A DNA stretch of 64,000 bases, from positions 331,721-395,720 of the forward strand of contig NW_003546256.1 in the NCBI RefSeq assembly GCF_000090795.2. The letters run 5' to 3'. Position 1 is the stretch's first letter. The number at the start of each line of letters is the position of its first letter. The translations under genes and the position numbers were made by a program. This DNA comes from Amphimedon queenslandica (taxonomy: Eukaryota > Porifera > Demospongiae > Haplosclerida > Niphatidae). This document shows positions 37,609-49,800 of this stretch, in pieces. Under the pieces are notes generated by a model. The model saw nothing but the letters and a program-made list of their open reading frames with translations. It did no database searches and was not told the DNA's origin.

Positions 37609-37654
<46 letters not shown>

Positions 37655-39371
37655 ATCCTCTTAATTACAGGTCTGGTGATAGATGTGATTGTCCTCAAGA
37701 AGAAGAACCCACTTGCCCGTTAGTTTAAATGATTAATGTAATAATTATCACCTTTTAAAAACCTTTAGCATGTCTGGTGGTTCGGAGTGTCGTAACAGAG
37801 GGAGCTGTGACTGTGGGACCTGCAGGTGTACCGAGCCCAACTTTGTTCCTATTAATAATGGAGACTTGTACAATGTTACAAGAGTCAGTGCCACTGATTC
37901 TGGATATGCTATTGTGGTATGTGTGGACACATTAAGTCATCAGTCTCTCTCTCTCTTTATCTCTCCTCTTTAATCTTTACCTTTTAGTCTGAGCAGCCAT
38001 TTGTCAATGGTACTGCTTGCGAATGTGACAACTTTTCTTGTCGGAGGAATGGCTCCCAGTTTGTCTGCAGTGGATCTACTAACGGTATTTATTTCTATAT
38101 GCATCTACATGTAGCTTTAACTCATTCTCTCCCCCTCCCTCTCTCTCTCTCTTTCTCTCTCCCCCCCTCTCTCTCTCCCTCCCTCTCTCTCTCTCTCTCC
38201 CTCTCTCTCTCTCCCTCCCTCTCTCTCCCTCCCTCTCTCTCTCTCCCTCCCTCTCTCCAGGTGATTGTGTATGTCGCAGTACTGGCCCAGTCTGTCAGTG
38301 TAAGACCAGTTCATATGGTGGGTTCCCCTTCACTGGTGATGCCTGTCAGTGCAATGTGGCCTACTGCTACGACCCCAGCGTCCCTTACAATCCTAACACA
38401 ACAATGGTACAAATGAGTTAAAGAGAGAGAGAGAGAAGATACGTCTGTGTGTAATGAATTATTTATAATCTCTTGCTTCCATTAGCCGTGTAGTGGACGT
38501 GGTTCATGCTCCAGTTGCAATCGTGATCAACCCTGTGCCTGTGGGTTAGGGTTCACTGGCCGCTACTGTGAGATTACTAGCAATCCAGTCAGAGCCAGCT
38601 GCAATGGGAACCGAGACTGCATTAGGTGTATTGCTGACAATCCTAACTACCAAAATGAATGTCCATGTCAAGCTACTGCTAACTTCCGATACAGTAGACT
38701 ACCTGCAGACAATGAGGATCATGTAATCACAGGTAAAAAAATCAACTATTTCACACACACACACACACACACATACACACACACACATGTACATGTGTAA
38801 ATACGTGTTACAACTGTCCATATTTCTTCTCTGTAGATTCAGGTGCTGATTCAAGCACCACTCAACGTTGTACTTTCACTACAGCTGACCCTTTCTGCAC
38901 ATACGTCTATCACATAGCCTTGCCTCAGATTGATATGCCAGGGGGCAGTTTTGTCGCCGTTGAACCCGATGGAGGTTATTATAATAATAATGTGTTTTTA
39001 AGTCTTTCTCCTTCCTCTCTTTCTCACAGCCTGTTTTCCGTTAAGGTGGTGGGAGCTTGCTCTCATTTTGCTAGCAGTTCTCATATTGATTGGTATCCTC
39101 ATAATAACCATCATAAAGATTTGCTTCATATTGGCGGTAAGATTTCTGCGAAAATATATAAATTTTAACTGGCTTTTTATGTCAAATTTTAACAGGACCG
39201 AGCCGAATGGAAGAAATTTGAAAAAGAAGTTGCCGAAACAGATTTATCAAAGGTAATAATTAGAATTTAAGCTTGTTCAGTATTATAATGTATTATTTTT
39301 TGTAGAATTTTAATCCACTGTACCACAGTCCAGCAGTGAAATATGATAATATTGCTTTTGGAAAGGAATGA
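34697..39371 (+). CDS. Integrin beta subunit 1 of the cluster
   Basis: Twenty-three exons close in frame to 821 aa: 34697-34745, 34858-34952, 35546-35632, 35722-35782, 35853-35984, 36035-36216, 36275-36364, 36414-36494, 36551-36643, 36697-36888, 36943-37019, 37231-37347, 37399-37483, 37536-37606, 37671-37718, 37769-37916, 37988-38084, 38261-38406, 38486-38732, 38837-38974, 39030-39136, 39196-39252, 39306-39371. Signal peptide, then a Cys-rich PSI domain (CSSATTCNECYAIPDCTWC). The beta-I domain has a MIDAS-type motif, DLSASLDDDL near residue 122 (canonical DLSYSMKDDL). A Cys-rich EGF-like stalk spans about 448-700. TM is in exon 21 (ELALILLAVLILIGILIITI). The tail DRAEWKKFEKE...NPLY keeps the membrane-proximal Asp and the first NPxY, but the second site reads KYDNIAF, not NPxY. 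The name '1' is positional, not orthology to vertebrate ITGB1. Confidence 0.95.
35020..35106. repeat. Short 'AACCTCT' element fragment, right end kept
   Basis: In a beta 1 intron. Ends in AGAGGTTACATTG followed by TA, matching the inverted end of the copy at 10.07 kb; the left part is missing. Confidence 0.6.
37070..37130. repeat. End fragment of palindrome-linked element
   Basis: In a beta 1 intron: 'ctattgtggtgcttctcagctcatgaagcatgccttgtgggaaaccctg', the shared right end without the core. Confidence 0.55.
37609..37651. repeat. (GT)n microsatellite beside a splice donor
   Basis: About 20 GT units start at the donor of beta 1 exon 14 (37606). Any of the first repeats could in principle act as donor, but only 37606 keeps phase with the next exon. 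Confidence 0.9.
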
Positions 39372-39787
39372 GCTTTAAGACAATAATTTAACTCTAATAT
39401 TTTTCTTTTGTTTTCCTTTCTCTCTCTCTCACTCTCATAGTGGTAGTATCATAATGAATACAATAGGCCTGCAGTTTAAGCATTTGTGTTTTTGTGTTTT
39501 TAAAAAAATAAATTTTTAATAATTATTACTAAAGAGAAATTATTTCTTTGCTGTATCATAGCTCAAGTTATCAATAATTAGAAAACATATGCCCCCGCGA
39601 GGAAAATGTTTCTCGTGGGCTTGTTCGCGCATTAATACCGAAATTGGTAAAAATTGTTCGCCAAATGCCAATTGTGGTAATCCTGGTAGCGATTAGAAAG
39701 AGAGAGCAACAGAAAAAGCAGTAGGAGTCGAGTATCAGACAGAAAACAGAGACTGAAGTAGCTGAAAGACTGCAAGAAGTCGACATC
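39372..39787. other. Spacer, integrin beta 1 stop to beta 2 start
   Basis: 416 bp. AATAAA at 39507 could be the beta 1 polyadenylation signal. A 30-bp GC-rich imperfect palindrome lies at 39591-39620. The rest is the beta 2 promoter/5' UTR. Confidence 0.5.
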
Positions 39788-42700
39788 ATGCATCTCTTAC
39801 TAGCACTGGCTGTAATACTGCACTTTGGATCTATACAAGGTAAGAACGACTGAGGACTGAGATAAGCCACTACTATGAGCTATCAAAACTTCTCTCTCTC
39901 TTTTTTCTGTTAGTCTATTCGCAAGATACTAACTTAATTTGCAACGCTCAGACGAGCTGTAACGACTGCATACAAGCATCTCCATCATGTATTTGGTGTG
40001 CAGACCCGGTAAGTATTATCAAAAATGCATTATACTCGGGCCATGTATGCATGTACAGTGTATGTCAAAGTTTAGAAAAATCTGGTTTGATTATTCTAAA
40101 TGCAGATAAGTGTATTTTTTTGGCTAATAGTAGTGTATTTTACTGGGTGATTTATGAGCTAATGATAATAGCATATGTACTATTACTGCAGAATCACAGT
40201 GGGACAAGGTGTTATTCAGGCCAGACTAGCAACGTTGATTGTAGTAGCAGCAACTCATCTACCAATTACATTCAGAATCCAGCTAGTCGAGTCATTAGCC
40301 AAAGCAATGTGAGTTAATTATCATGCATGCATATATAGTGTTAAATGATGTAAAAGTATCACTCATTAACACAAGCGCATGAACAGCCATCATAATAGAA
40401 GATTGATACTCAGTGATTTTTGTAATAATGCACATTCATTTCCCAATCAAACCCATACATGGCATTGTTAAAGTTAATGATGTATGCATGCTGATATTGC
40501 TTAAATGACAACCAATGACAACTATTCAATTTTATTGATACACATGCATTCATGTAAAAGACTACACAGCTACATATTTATGATGCCACAAACCAAACTA
40601 AGTACACATGTTAATAATGCACTCGTGATAATAATGACATTATACTGTCCATTAATCACCAATCACTGTCACCAATATAGGACTCATTTACAGACTTAAA
40701 TCAAATCTCACCACAGAGTGTCAGCATTAGCATCAGAAGAGGTATGTGAACACTGTAAACACACAAAACACTTATAAGACATCACACTGTCACTACTTAA
40801 TTCTCCATTGCTTGAGGATATGACAGTAATGTTTAGGTTATGATGGCATGCATGACACCTATATGAAATGTTGTGATAGAACATATCTCATATTTTTATT
40901 TGTAATAGGTCAGCCAGTTAAATTTAATGTGACAGTAAAGCCTGCACCTAACTTTCCATTGGACCTTTATCTATTAATGGATCTATCCTACTCTATGAAC
41001 AATGACTTGGATCACTTGAAAAGTCTTGGAGGTCGAATTGGTGAGACTAAAAATGAGAAAACTAAGTCATATTTGCCACATTTTCTGTAGCTGACACAAT
41101 AAGGAGTATCAGTACTAACTATCAGCTTGGATTTGGGACGTTTGTAGATAAACCATTAGCTCCATATGTTGATACTAGACCGTGAGCAAGAGAGAAGAGA
41201 TAGAGAGGGAAAAAGAAATGGAGAGAAATATTGTGATTTATAGCTATATAATCTAATAATTGACTTTTCTCTTTCTTCCATCTAGTGGTGCAAAACCATG
41301 TGGCACATGCCAAGTTCCATACAGCTTCAGGCACGTTATATCACTAGGGAATGACAGTGACAGATTTAATGTAAGAGACAGAGAGAGACAGAGAGAGAGA
41401 AAGGAAGAGCAAACAATTATTGTCTGTCAAAGAAGACATAATTCAAAATTCTATGTTGTCTGATCCTTTGCCCACATTAAGGAGAATTGAATCAGTAGAC
41501 TGTAAACAAACTACCCACAAAACACATGCACACACACACACACACACTTACCATAGGATAACTTGCACTTATCTTAAACTACCTTTCCTCTTCAAATACA
41601 ATAACAAGGCTATACGCAAAAAATACAATAATGCATCTGCTCCATCATCACCCACCCCCTCTCTCTTTCTCTTTCATTTAGCAAGGTGTACAGGAGAGGA
41701 TTATCAGTGGTAATCGTGATGCACCTGAAGGAGGTTTCGATGGATTCTTGCAGTCAATAGTTTGTCAAGATGTGAGCCCATACACACACACAGTGGGATA
41801 AGGACACCTTATAATAATAAGAACATTTTGTAATGTCGTGATTGGTACAAACCAGTACCTCTAAAATGAGGATACCTTTGTATTGAAAAGAAATAGTTTA
41901 GGCCCTATATACAGCACAGTGCATGTATCAAATACTATAAATAATTTGTTCAAATGTGGTAATATTAGATTAGTGGGAGTATTAATGGATTCGAAACCAC
42001 CTCTAAGTGGATGTGCATTCCTTGACCATAAACTAATATTTGATTAGCATTATATCACATGATTCTCTCTCTCTACAGCTTATTGGCTGGAGAAGGAATG
42101 CACGTCATTTACTATTGTACATTACTGATGCTGGCTTTCATTATGCTGGAGATGGAAAGGTACACATAAAATAACTGAATAAAACAAAGTGAAAATAAAT
42201 GCATATTATGGTTTATAAAAACACTATACTTTTGATAAATAATTGAACAATTTTTGTAATTAAAAACAATAACATACTACACTAATTTCTTCCTCCCCCT
42301 CCCTCTCTCTCTCTCTCTCATAGCTTGGAGGTGCAGTCATACCTCACAACGGACAATGTTTGATGCCATCACAGCCAGCCAATGGAAATCCTGTTGACTA
42401 TACACAGTACGATGTATACGTAAGTAAAATAAAAATAACAATAACAACAGAATTACCGTATTAATAGGATTACCCATCAATTGGTCAAATAAGGCAAAAG
42501 CTAAGAGAATATGACATCATCCCACTATTTGCTGCAGAGTCATCAGCTGAACCATTCTATACAGTCAGTAATGAAATAAAAGCAGTTCAATATACGTATT
42601 AATATAATTAATTATAATACTAATTAAAGAAGCATTACAGTATACACACTAAACCTGTTACTGTAGGCACTAGCTAGTGAATTGGAGGGAGCTGATGTTG

Positions 42701-43588
42701 GAGAGCTAGCAAGTGACTCAAGCAACGTTCTAACACTAATACAAGAATCTTATACTGTTAGTGATACACTAAACCTTTGACATAACTCTCTCTCTCTCTC
42801 TCTCTCTTTCATGCAGAGAGTATCACAGAGGGTCATCATTTCACCAGATAATGTACCAGGACTCTCTTTCAATATAACTCCAATATCATGCCCAACGTAA
42901 TCTAAATTTAATATACACAGTACACACATGTACAGTCATGCACAACCCATACTACTGTACACTTGATCCATATAAATCCATAACAGTTTATGCTACAGCT
43001 ATTCCAATGCAATGCCTCCACATTCACAACCGATGTGCATTTCACACATGGTTGTGGTATAGTATCTACTACTCTCTTAATAAAAGTTATAGATTCCTCA
43101 AGTTGCATTGTCATTATATCACACACACACACACACAACATGCATGTATATGCATGTATTGTGTATCAGTAAGTCCATCACTTGTTTCATTGTTTAGGAT
43201 TGTTGGACAAGCTTGTGAAGGTGTGACTTTAGATAGCAACGCAACATTCGAAATAACAGCAAACCTTCTTCAATGCTCAGAAGCATTAACACAACAAGCA
43301 ACAATGTGAATAAACAAAATAAATAAATAATAATAATAATAATAATAATATGCTCTCTCTCTCTCTCAGGGTTACTTTCAGAGTGTTAGGATTTGGCTCT
43401 TTTACTGTTAACGTTAGCACAATATGTTCTTGTGAATGTGAGCAACAACAGGTATTAGAATAACTCATCAATGATTCATCAACCAACTCATTTAACAGGA
43501 CATAAACAGTACCGCCTGTAGCACCTTTGGGACATCAAGTTGTGGAATATGCCAGTGCAATGAAGGAAGGTAAGAATACAAAGAGAGA

Positions 43589-43643
<55 letters not shown>

Positions 43644-45553
43644 GGAGGGAGGGAAAGAAATGTATTAGTAACAAACTTTTCAAACAGGTTTGGCGACATG
43701 TGTCAATGTGACGGTCGGGATGCAACCAGTTCCAACACAACGATGTGCGAGTGAGTTAATAGCAATAATTAATTAATAAGTGGTTTAATTAATTAATGAT
43801 ACATAGGATCAGCACATTGAACGGTCAGGTCTGCTCAGGTAGAGGAACATGTGTCTGTGGACGATGTAACTGTGACACAAGAGAAGTAAATAAAAACAAC
43901 AACAATAAATAATAATAATAATAACAATCCTAATAGGGTGATTTGGAATATTTTGGTGTAAACTGTGAATGTGACAATTTCCAGTGTGACAGAGACAGTG
44001 AGGGTCAAATCTGTGGAGGTACATACTAATAAAATGATGGAAAGGAATAGCTTGACTCCTTCTACAGGTAGAGACAGGGGAGTCTGCACTTGTGATGGAC
44101 AGTGCCAATGCTTGACGTCCTCAATATCTGGTAGACCATATACAGGATCAGCCTGTGACTGCAGTCCTGATGATAACACATGCATTAACCCAGGAGACCA
44201 GGCAAGGACATGACAATCACATGATCTATATATAACTCTCTCTCTCCCTCCCTCCCCCCCCCTCTCTCTCTCTCTCTCCCCCTATCTCTCTCTCTCTTGT
44301 GTACTGTAGGTAGTATGCAGTGGTAATGGTGAATGCGTGTGTGGTGCATGTGAATGTAATTCTGAGGATTTCACTGGAACCTACTGCCAGATATGTACAA
44401 CACCATCAGTAAGACATCACAACATTATGCACATTGTATACTAACTATACACGATCCTTTCCTCCCTTAGGCCTGTCCAGTAGCTTCATGTAATGACACA
44501 ATGCAATGTGCTATATGTCTGGTTGATAATACTGCCTCCAATTGTGAGGCATGCAATGATACTATTAACAGGGTCAATGGGATCGGCTCTGGTTATATGA
44601 TAAACGGTAAGAGAGAGAGAGAGAGAGAGGGAGAGAGGGAGGGGAAGGATACAACATGACTATGTCTTCAATAGGAAACAGAGCAATACCTTGTGACTTC
44701 TCGTCGGGAGGTTGTGAGTATCGCTATTACGTTGCTCTTGATGACAATGGAAACCCACTACCCATACACTTTGATGACGACAGCGGTAATTAATACATCT
44801 ACTATACATGTACTACATGTATTACATGTACTAAATGTATTGTAGGTTGTGCTGCAACTGTGGCCCCTTGGATAATAGCAGTCTCTATAATAGTAGCTCT
44901 ACTAATAATTGGACTAATCCTACTAGCACTAATCAAACTGTTACTAATGCTTTTGGTAAGAGATACGTAATGCATACACAAATAAACAAAGAAAACGTAA
45001 TAAAACTGGGAGTGTTTCAGATTGACTAACATTTTCCAAAATTAGCTCCGAAAACACCTGCAAATTATTGACTAGTTTATACCATATAAAAATTTTGAGC
45101 CAATCAAGTGCCACTATGGGGGGAGTGAAACTTTCACCATCTTCCTGACACCAAAGTCACATAATAATAATACAATAAATGAATGAGCCAGTGGGAGTAT
45201 TTGTACACGTGGTGTGGGATTATTTACCCTTACATGACTAGGTGTGTGTGAGTGTTTATGTTAACAAGATGATAATCCTTTACATGTACGTGTAATAAAC
45301 AAAACATTTTTAAGACAATAAAACAGTACCTCATGCCACTTTTTGGTCTGTCCCTCCCCCTCCCCCTTCTCTTCTAGGATTATATGGAAGTTAAGAAATT
45401 CATGGCCGAAGTACAAGATCCAAAATTCAGAAAGGTAATAAATAATGAAAACACATCATTAAAACTCAATCCTCCCCCTCTCTCCCATAGAATGAGAACC
45501 CGTTGTTTGAGAGTCCCAATAAAGAGTACAAGAACCCAACGTATGGGCAGTGA
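39788..45553 (+). CDS. Integrin beta subunit 2 of the cluster
   Basis: Twenty-six exons close in frame to 786 aa: 39788-39839, 39914-40008, 40192-40308, 40681-40741, 40909-41040, 41091-41181, 41286-41370, 41682-41771, 42079-42159, 42324-42419, 42468-42563, 42667-42756, 42817-42896, 43198-43305, 43370-43451, 43499-43569, 43688-43750, 43807-43885, 43937-44018, 44068-44201, 44310-44408, 44471-44606, 44675-44785, 44846-44955, 45378-45434, 45491-45553. Signal peptide, PSI (CNAQTSCNDCIQASPSCIWC) and a beta-I domain with MIDAS-type DLSYSMNNDL near residue 133. An EGF-like stalk spans about 453-673. TM is in exon 24 (PWIIAVSIIVALLIIGLILL). The tail is DYMEVKKFMAEV...NPLF...NPTY: the first docking site has Phe for Tyr, the second is a full NPxY. 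Intron 20 uses a GC donor (CAG|gcaagg at 44201). Tandem with beta 1 in the same order and exon pattern, so the pair arose by local duplication, long ago judging by divergence. Confidence 0.96.
41800..41905. repeat. Short 'AACCTCT' element fragment
   Basis: In a beta 2 intron: 'ggataaggacaccttataataataagaac...gattggtacaaaccagtacctctaaaatgaggatacctttgtatt'. Divergent copy. Confidence 0.5.
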
Positions 45554-45589
45554 GAGACCCAAGGACAATACACATAACTCTCTCATAAT

Positions 45590-45626
<37 letters not shown>

Positions 45627-46464
45627 GCATGTAAAATGTAAATCCTGCTGTTATAGTTTATTATTCCACTGTTGTTTTTAAAATGTGTCTTCATCTAATA
45701 GACTTTTATTTTCTTTCTAAAATAACTTGTTTTAAAATTCAATTCTCTGATATCTCATATATGCACACACAATATCAGATTACAAAATCAACATACAACC
45801 GCATACAGTCTAACCTCTATGATGACGAGGTAAGGACACCTCAACATATTGTAATATCCCAATTGGTACAAGGTCTACAAGCCTATGCAATAAAAAGAGG
45901 ACACCTCTGTATGAAATAATGAAAGAGGAGTCAATAGTCTCGCGTCCCCTATGTAGTATAAAGCTACAAGTAGATAAAGTAGATGCTATCGTGTTGTCAC
46001 TAATTAACAAAAGGTTTTGCTGCCAATAGAAGCTTCAAACAATACGAGCAAATAAGGAAGTCACTAAATGAAGCACTGAGTCTGTATGTATTCTGTTTTA
46101 GTAAAAATCATTTCTTTCCCTACCACTCTGTCTCTCTTATTATCTCATACTGTGCTTTCCTCCAGGGCATAAACAAAGTTAAAAATACCACGTGCTTATT
46201 GATAGTCTCAACTAGCTTATTGACTGAAGTGATACTGTGAGCTTTATGATAAGTAAATATACATGTAGTTTCATTGTTGTTTCAACTTTTAAAACGTTTT
46301 TCTTTTCCGTGAATCAACATTCAGGTAATGAAAATTTAAATAAAGGTCTGCTCATTGTTTTGGACAATGGAGGGAAGGGAAGAAAGGAATTTGCTTTGTC
46401 TGGCAATAGAACAAATAAACTTTCACATCAACATTAATCATTATATCAATCATAAATATTCCGA
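45554..46464. other. Tail-to-tail spacer, integrin beta 2 / TEX10
   Basis: 911 bp, the longest intergenic stretch in the window. Holds a (TAT)n run at 45596-45626, a TA-flanked CAGTCTAACCTCT element copy and AT-rich 3' UTR-like sequence. No gene supported. Confidence 0.55.
45806..45940. mobile_element. TA-flanked CAGTCTAACCTCT MITE copy
   Basis: Left end TA-CAGTCTAACCTCT matches the 10.07-kb copy; the right end is worn (aaagaggagtc). Intergenic, non-coding. Confidence 0.55.
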
Positions 46465-46854
46465 TCATACATGTAAATCAACACAGTAACCAGTAATGTC
46501 TACATTAGTCTTAATTCTCTCCCTAACAAGTTGACCAAATCTCTCTCTATTCATTATATTCCTCTCCAGCATTCCCTGGAGACACTTTACACTTTTGTCA
46601 AGGTATTCGTGCTTTACATAGCCCATTTCCTTGGCAATGATTATTTCCAGTAGAAGTGGAGAGATAGCAGCAGAGAGAGAGGGAGGAAGAGGAGTTGACC
46701 TGTAAATGATACATACTCTAACCTTCTCTCTCTCTGTCTCTGTCTCTCTCTCTGTCTTTCTCTGTCTGTCTCTCTCTCTCTCTCTGTCTTTCTCTGTCTC
46801 TGTCTCTCTCTCTCTCTCTGTCTTTCTCTGTCTCTCTCTGTCTTTCTCTGTCTC

Positions 46855-46887
<33 letters not shown>

Positions 46888-49800
46888 GTCTTTCTTTCTC
46901 TGTCTCTCTCTGTCTTTCTCTGTCTCTGTCTCTCTGTCTCTCTGTCTTTCTTTGTCTCTCTCTGTCTCTCTGTCTTTCTCTCTCTGTATCTTTCTCTCTC
47001 TCTCTTAATGTCATTAACATCAAATGCAATAGAAATGAGCACGAATCCCATACAAGCTCCAATTAACATTATTACTGACAGAATTTTGTGTAATTATGTA
47101 CAAACAAAACAGACATATAAATGCATGCTTACACATAAAGGACAGAGAGAGACAGAGTGGCAAGCATGACTGTTTGATAATAATTATTTGTGTTCAGTCA
47201 CATTAGCCTAATTGTTTACATAAAAACAGTAGCAACATTAATTTGTACAATTGTAATAATTACACAAACAGTTCCATTAATGGAAAATGATGTTTACAAT
47301 GACCAGAAACTAATACACACAGAGCAGATACAGGTAGTCATGCACTACCCTCATGCAAGGGGCCTGGGAAATGGTAATAATACTTTCATTAAAAACAGGA
47401 TAAATATATAATAAAAAAACAAGTCCCTACTTCATGGAAAGTGTGCTTTTAGTTTACAATAACAATAACAATAACAATAATAACAATAACAGAAATAAAT
47501 AATAGTGATATATTACCTCTGGGAGATAAGGCACATAATCCCATACACTGTGTCCAATGGAAAAACTTTAATTGGCTTCTACATAAATAAAGTATTAATA
47601 ATAATAATAATAATAATAATAACACCCACAATTAATCGAATCAAAACATTGAGTATAAGAGTGTCATCAATTGGCAGAGACTGTGAGAGACTTGACACAA
47701 TGGCCTAATATGGTAAATTGGTTACAATACAAACAAGCATTAAATCATGCATAGACTGGAGTGACATGCCAAAGAGCTGACATCCAATAAATGGCTAGAC
47801 CAAACCACAAGAATTGATTACTAATTGCATATTTGAAAAGACAAAGGTAAGCATCATTGTGTAATTGGACTCTAACAAGTCTATACCTAATATGGCCCTG
47901 GGAGTGGAACTGTGCTGTATGTAAATGGGAATTAACATGATTTCATTTTAGTGCTTACATCTATTAGTGTGTCTCTTTCCTTTAACTGGGGGGCAGGGAA
48001 AGGAAGAGGTGGCTCTATCAGAGGCCCTTTGTTGGGTTTTGATGTCAAACTGGTGAGTTTATCTAAAGGATAAGCTGGCAATGAAGAGAAGGAAAGAGAG
48101 AAAATAAGAGGAAGAGAGAGAGGGAAGCAGAAGTTTTGAGCTACATGCATCAAAATATTAAAATAACAAAGCAAAATAATACACACACACACACACACAC
48201 CCATGTACATGCACATATATGTACATGTATGTCACTCCCTCCTCCCCCTCCACCACCACCTCCCAGTCTACAGTCCTTGTATGTGCATGTGCATGATCTT
48301 GTGCATGAGTTACACTAACTCATTAAGAGTGAGAGAAGGAAGCTGATGTGGTGAGAGACTTGCTCTATATCATTAACTACATTGTTTTCAAACTCGTCAC
48401 TCGTCAACAGCAAACACCTACAAAGAGAAGCCATGGGCATATTAGGCATTTTAAAAAATATCACACAATACTGGCACGAGAGGGCAATTTTATAGAAATT
48501 AATACTCGCCCAGCCCCAGTGGGGTTTACTCAATTTTCAATCTAGCGTTATACTTAAAGGACAAACTCTCTTTATTCTATTCTAAATGTCTGACAACTTG
48601 AATGAACTTCTTTAATTGTTTTACTAGTAATTTTAGCATCTTTATGCATTGGAAGTTTGGTACTACCAATGTCAGAACTTGTATTATTATTAATAATTGA
48701 TATAATTATTACTAACTTATGCAATATGTTTTAACTTAGCGACTAAAATCAGTGCACACAAATAAAAGTAGTCTCAATTACCCATTCCCAATGGATGCAC
48801 CTGTTGTGTAAGAGATGAACAAGAGAAGTGATGGTAGAGAGTGGTAACTTGCCGCTCCACACCAGAGAGAAGAGAACAGACATATTGGAATGTGTTAGGA
48901 CTGATAAATGATGAAGAAGACTAATGGTTGGAGGGAGAAGACATTGAGGAATAACAGTAATGAATCCATCAGGGCCTGAGAATATAAAGAGAAAGAAAAG
49001 GAGAGCATGAACCAGTTTACTATTGTTTATAATAATTAAATGATAACTCATTGGCTCCAAAATTTTTATTATATTTCCTGATACATATTGATGTACTTAA
49101 GCTGTGTAGAAAGTTTGAGTTGATTCCAATAAGAAATTTTTGAGTTACGGTCATTTTAAAAAATGGGCCAATTTTCGAAAATTTCCCTGTACTGTAGTAC
49201 AGGGAAATTTTCCAAAAAATGGCTCCAAAATCACCCCCCATTTTTATTACATTTTCTGATACATATTGATGTACTTATGCTGTGTAGAAAGTTTGAGTTG
49301 ATTCCGAGCTCAAATTCTTGAATTATGACCATTTCAAAAAATGGGTCAATTTTCGAAAATTTCCCTGTACTATAGCCCATGTTTTTTTTCAAAAAATGAC
49401 TCCGAAATCACTCCCAATTTATATTACATTTTCTGATACATATTGATGTCCTTATGCTGTGTAGAAAGTTTGAGTTGATTCCGAGCTCAAATTCTTGAAT
49501 TATGACCATTTCAAAAAAATGGGTCAATTTTCGAAAATTTCCCTGTACTATAACTCATGGTTTTTTCCAAAAAATGGCTCCGAAATCACCCCCAATTTTT
49601 ATTACATTTTCTGATACATATTGATGTACTTAAGCTGTGTAGAAATTTTGAGTTGATTCCGATAAGAAATTTTTGAGTTATGGCCATTTTTAAAAATGGG
49701 CCAATTTTCGAAAATTTCCCTGTACTATAGCCCATGGTTTTTTCCAAAAAATGGCTCCGAAATCAATCCCAATTTTAATTACATTTTCTGATACATATTG

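Noticed and set aside
46641-47069. 142-codon minus ORF with RERERQ repeats
   Set aside because: Pyrimidine repeat inside a TEX10 intron; codons are repeat artefacts.
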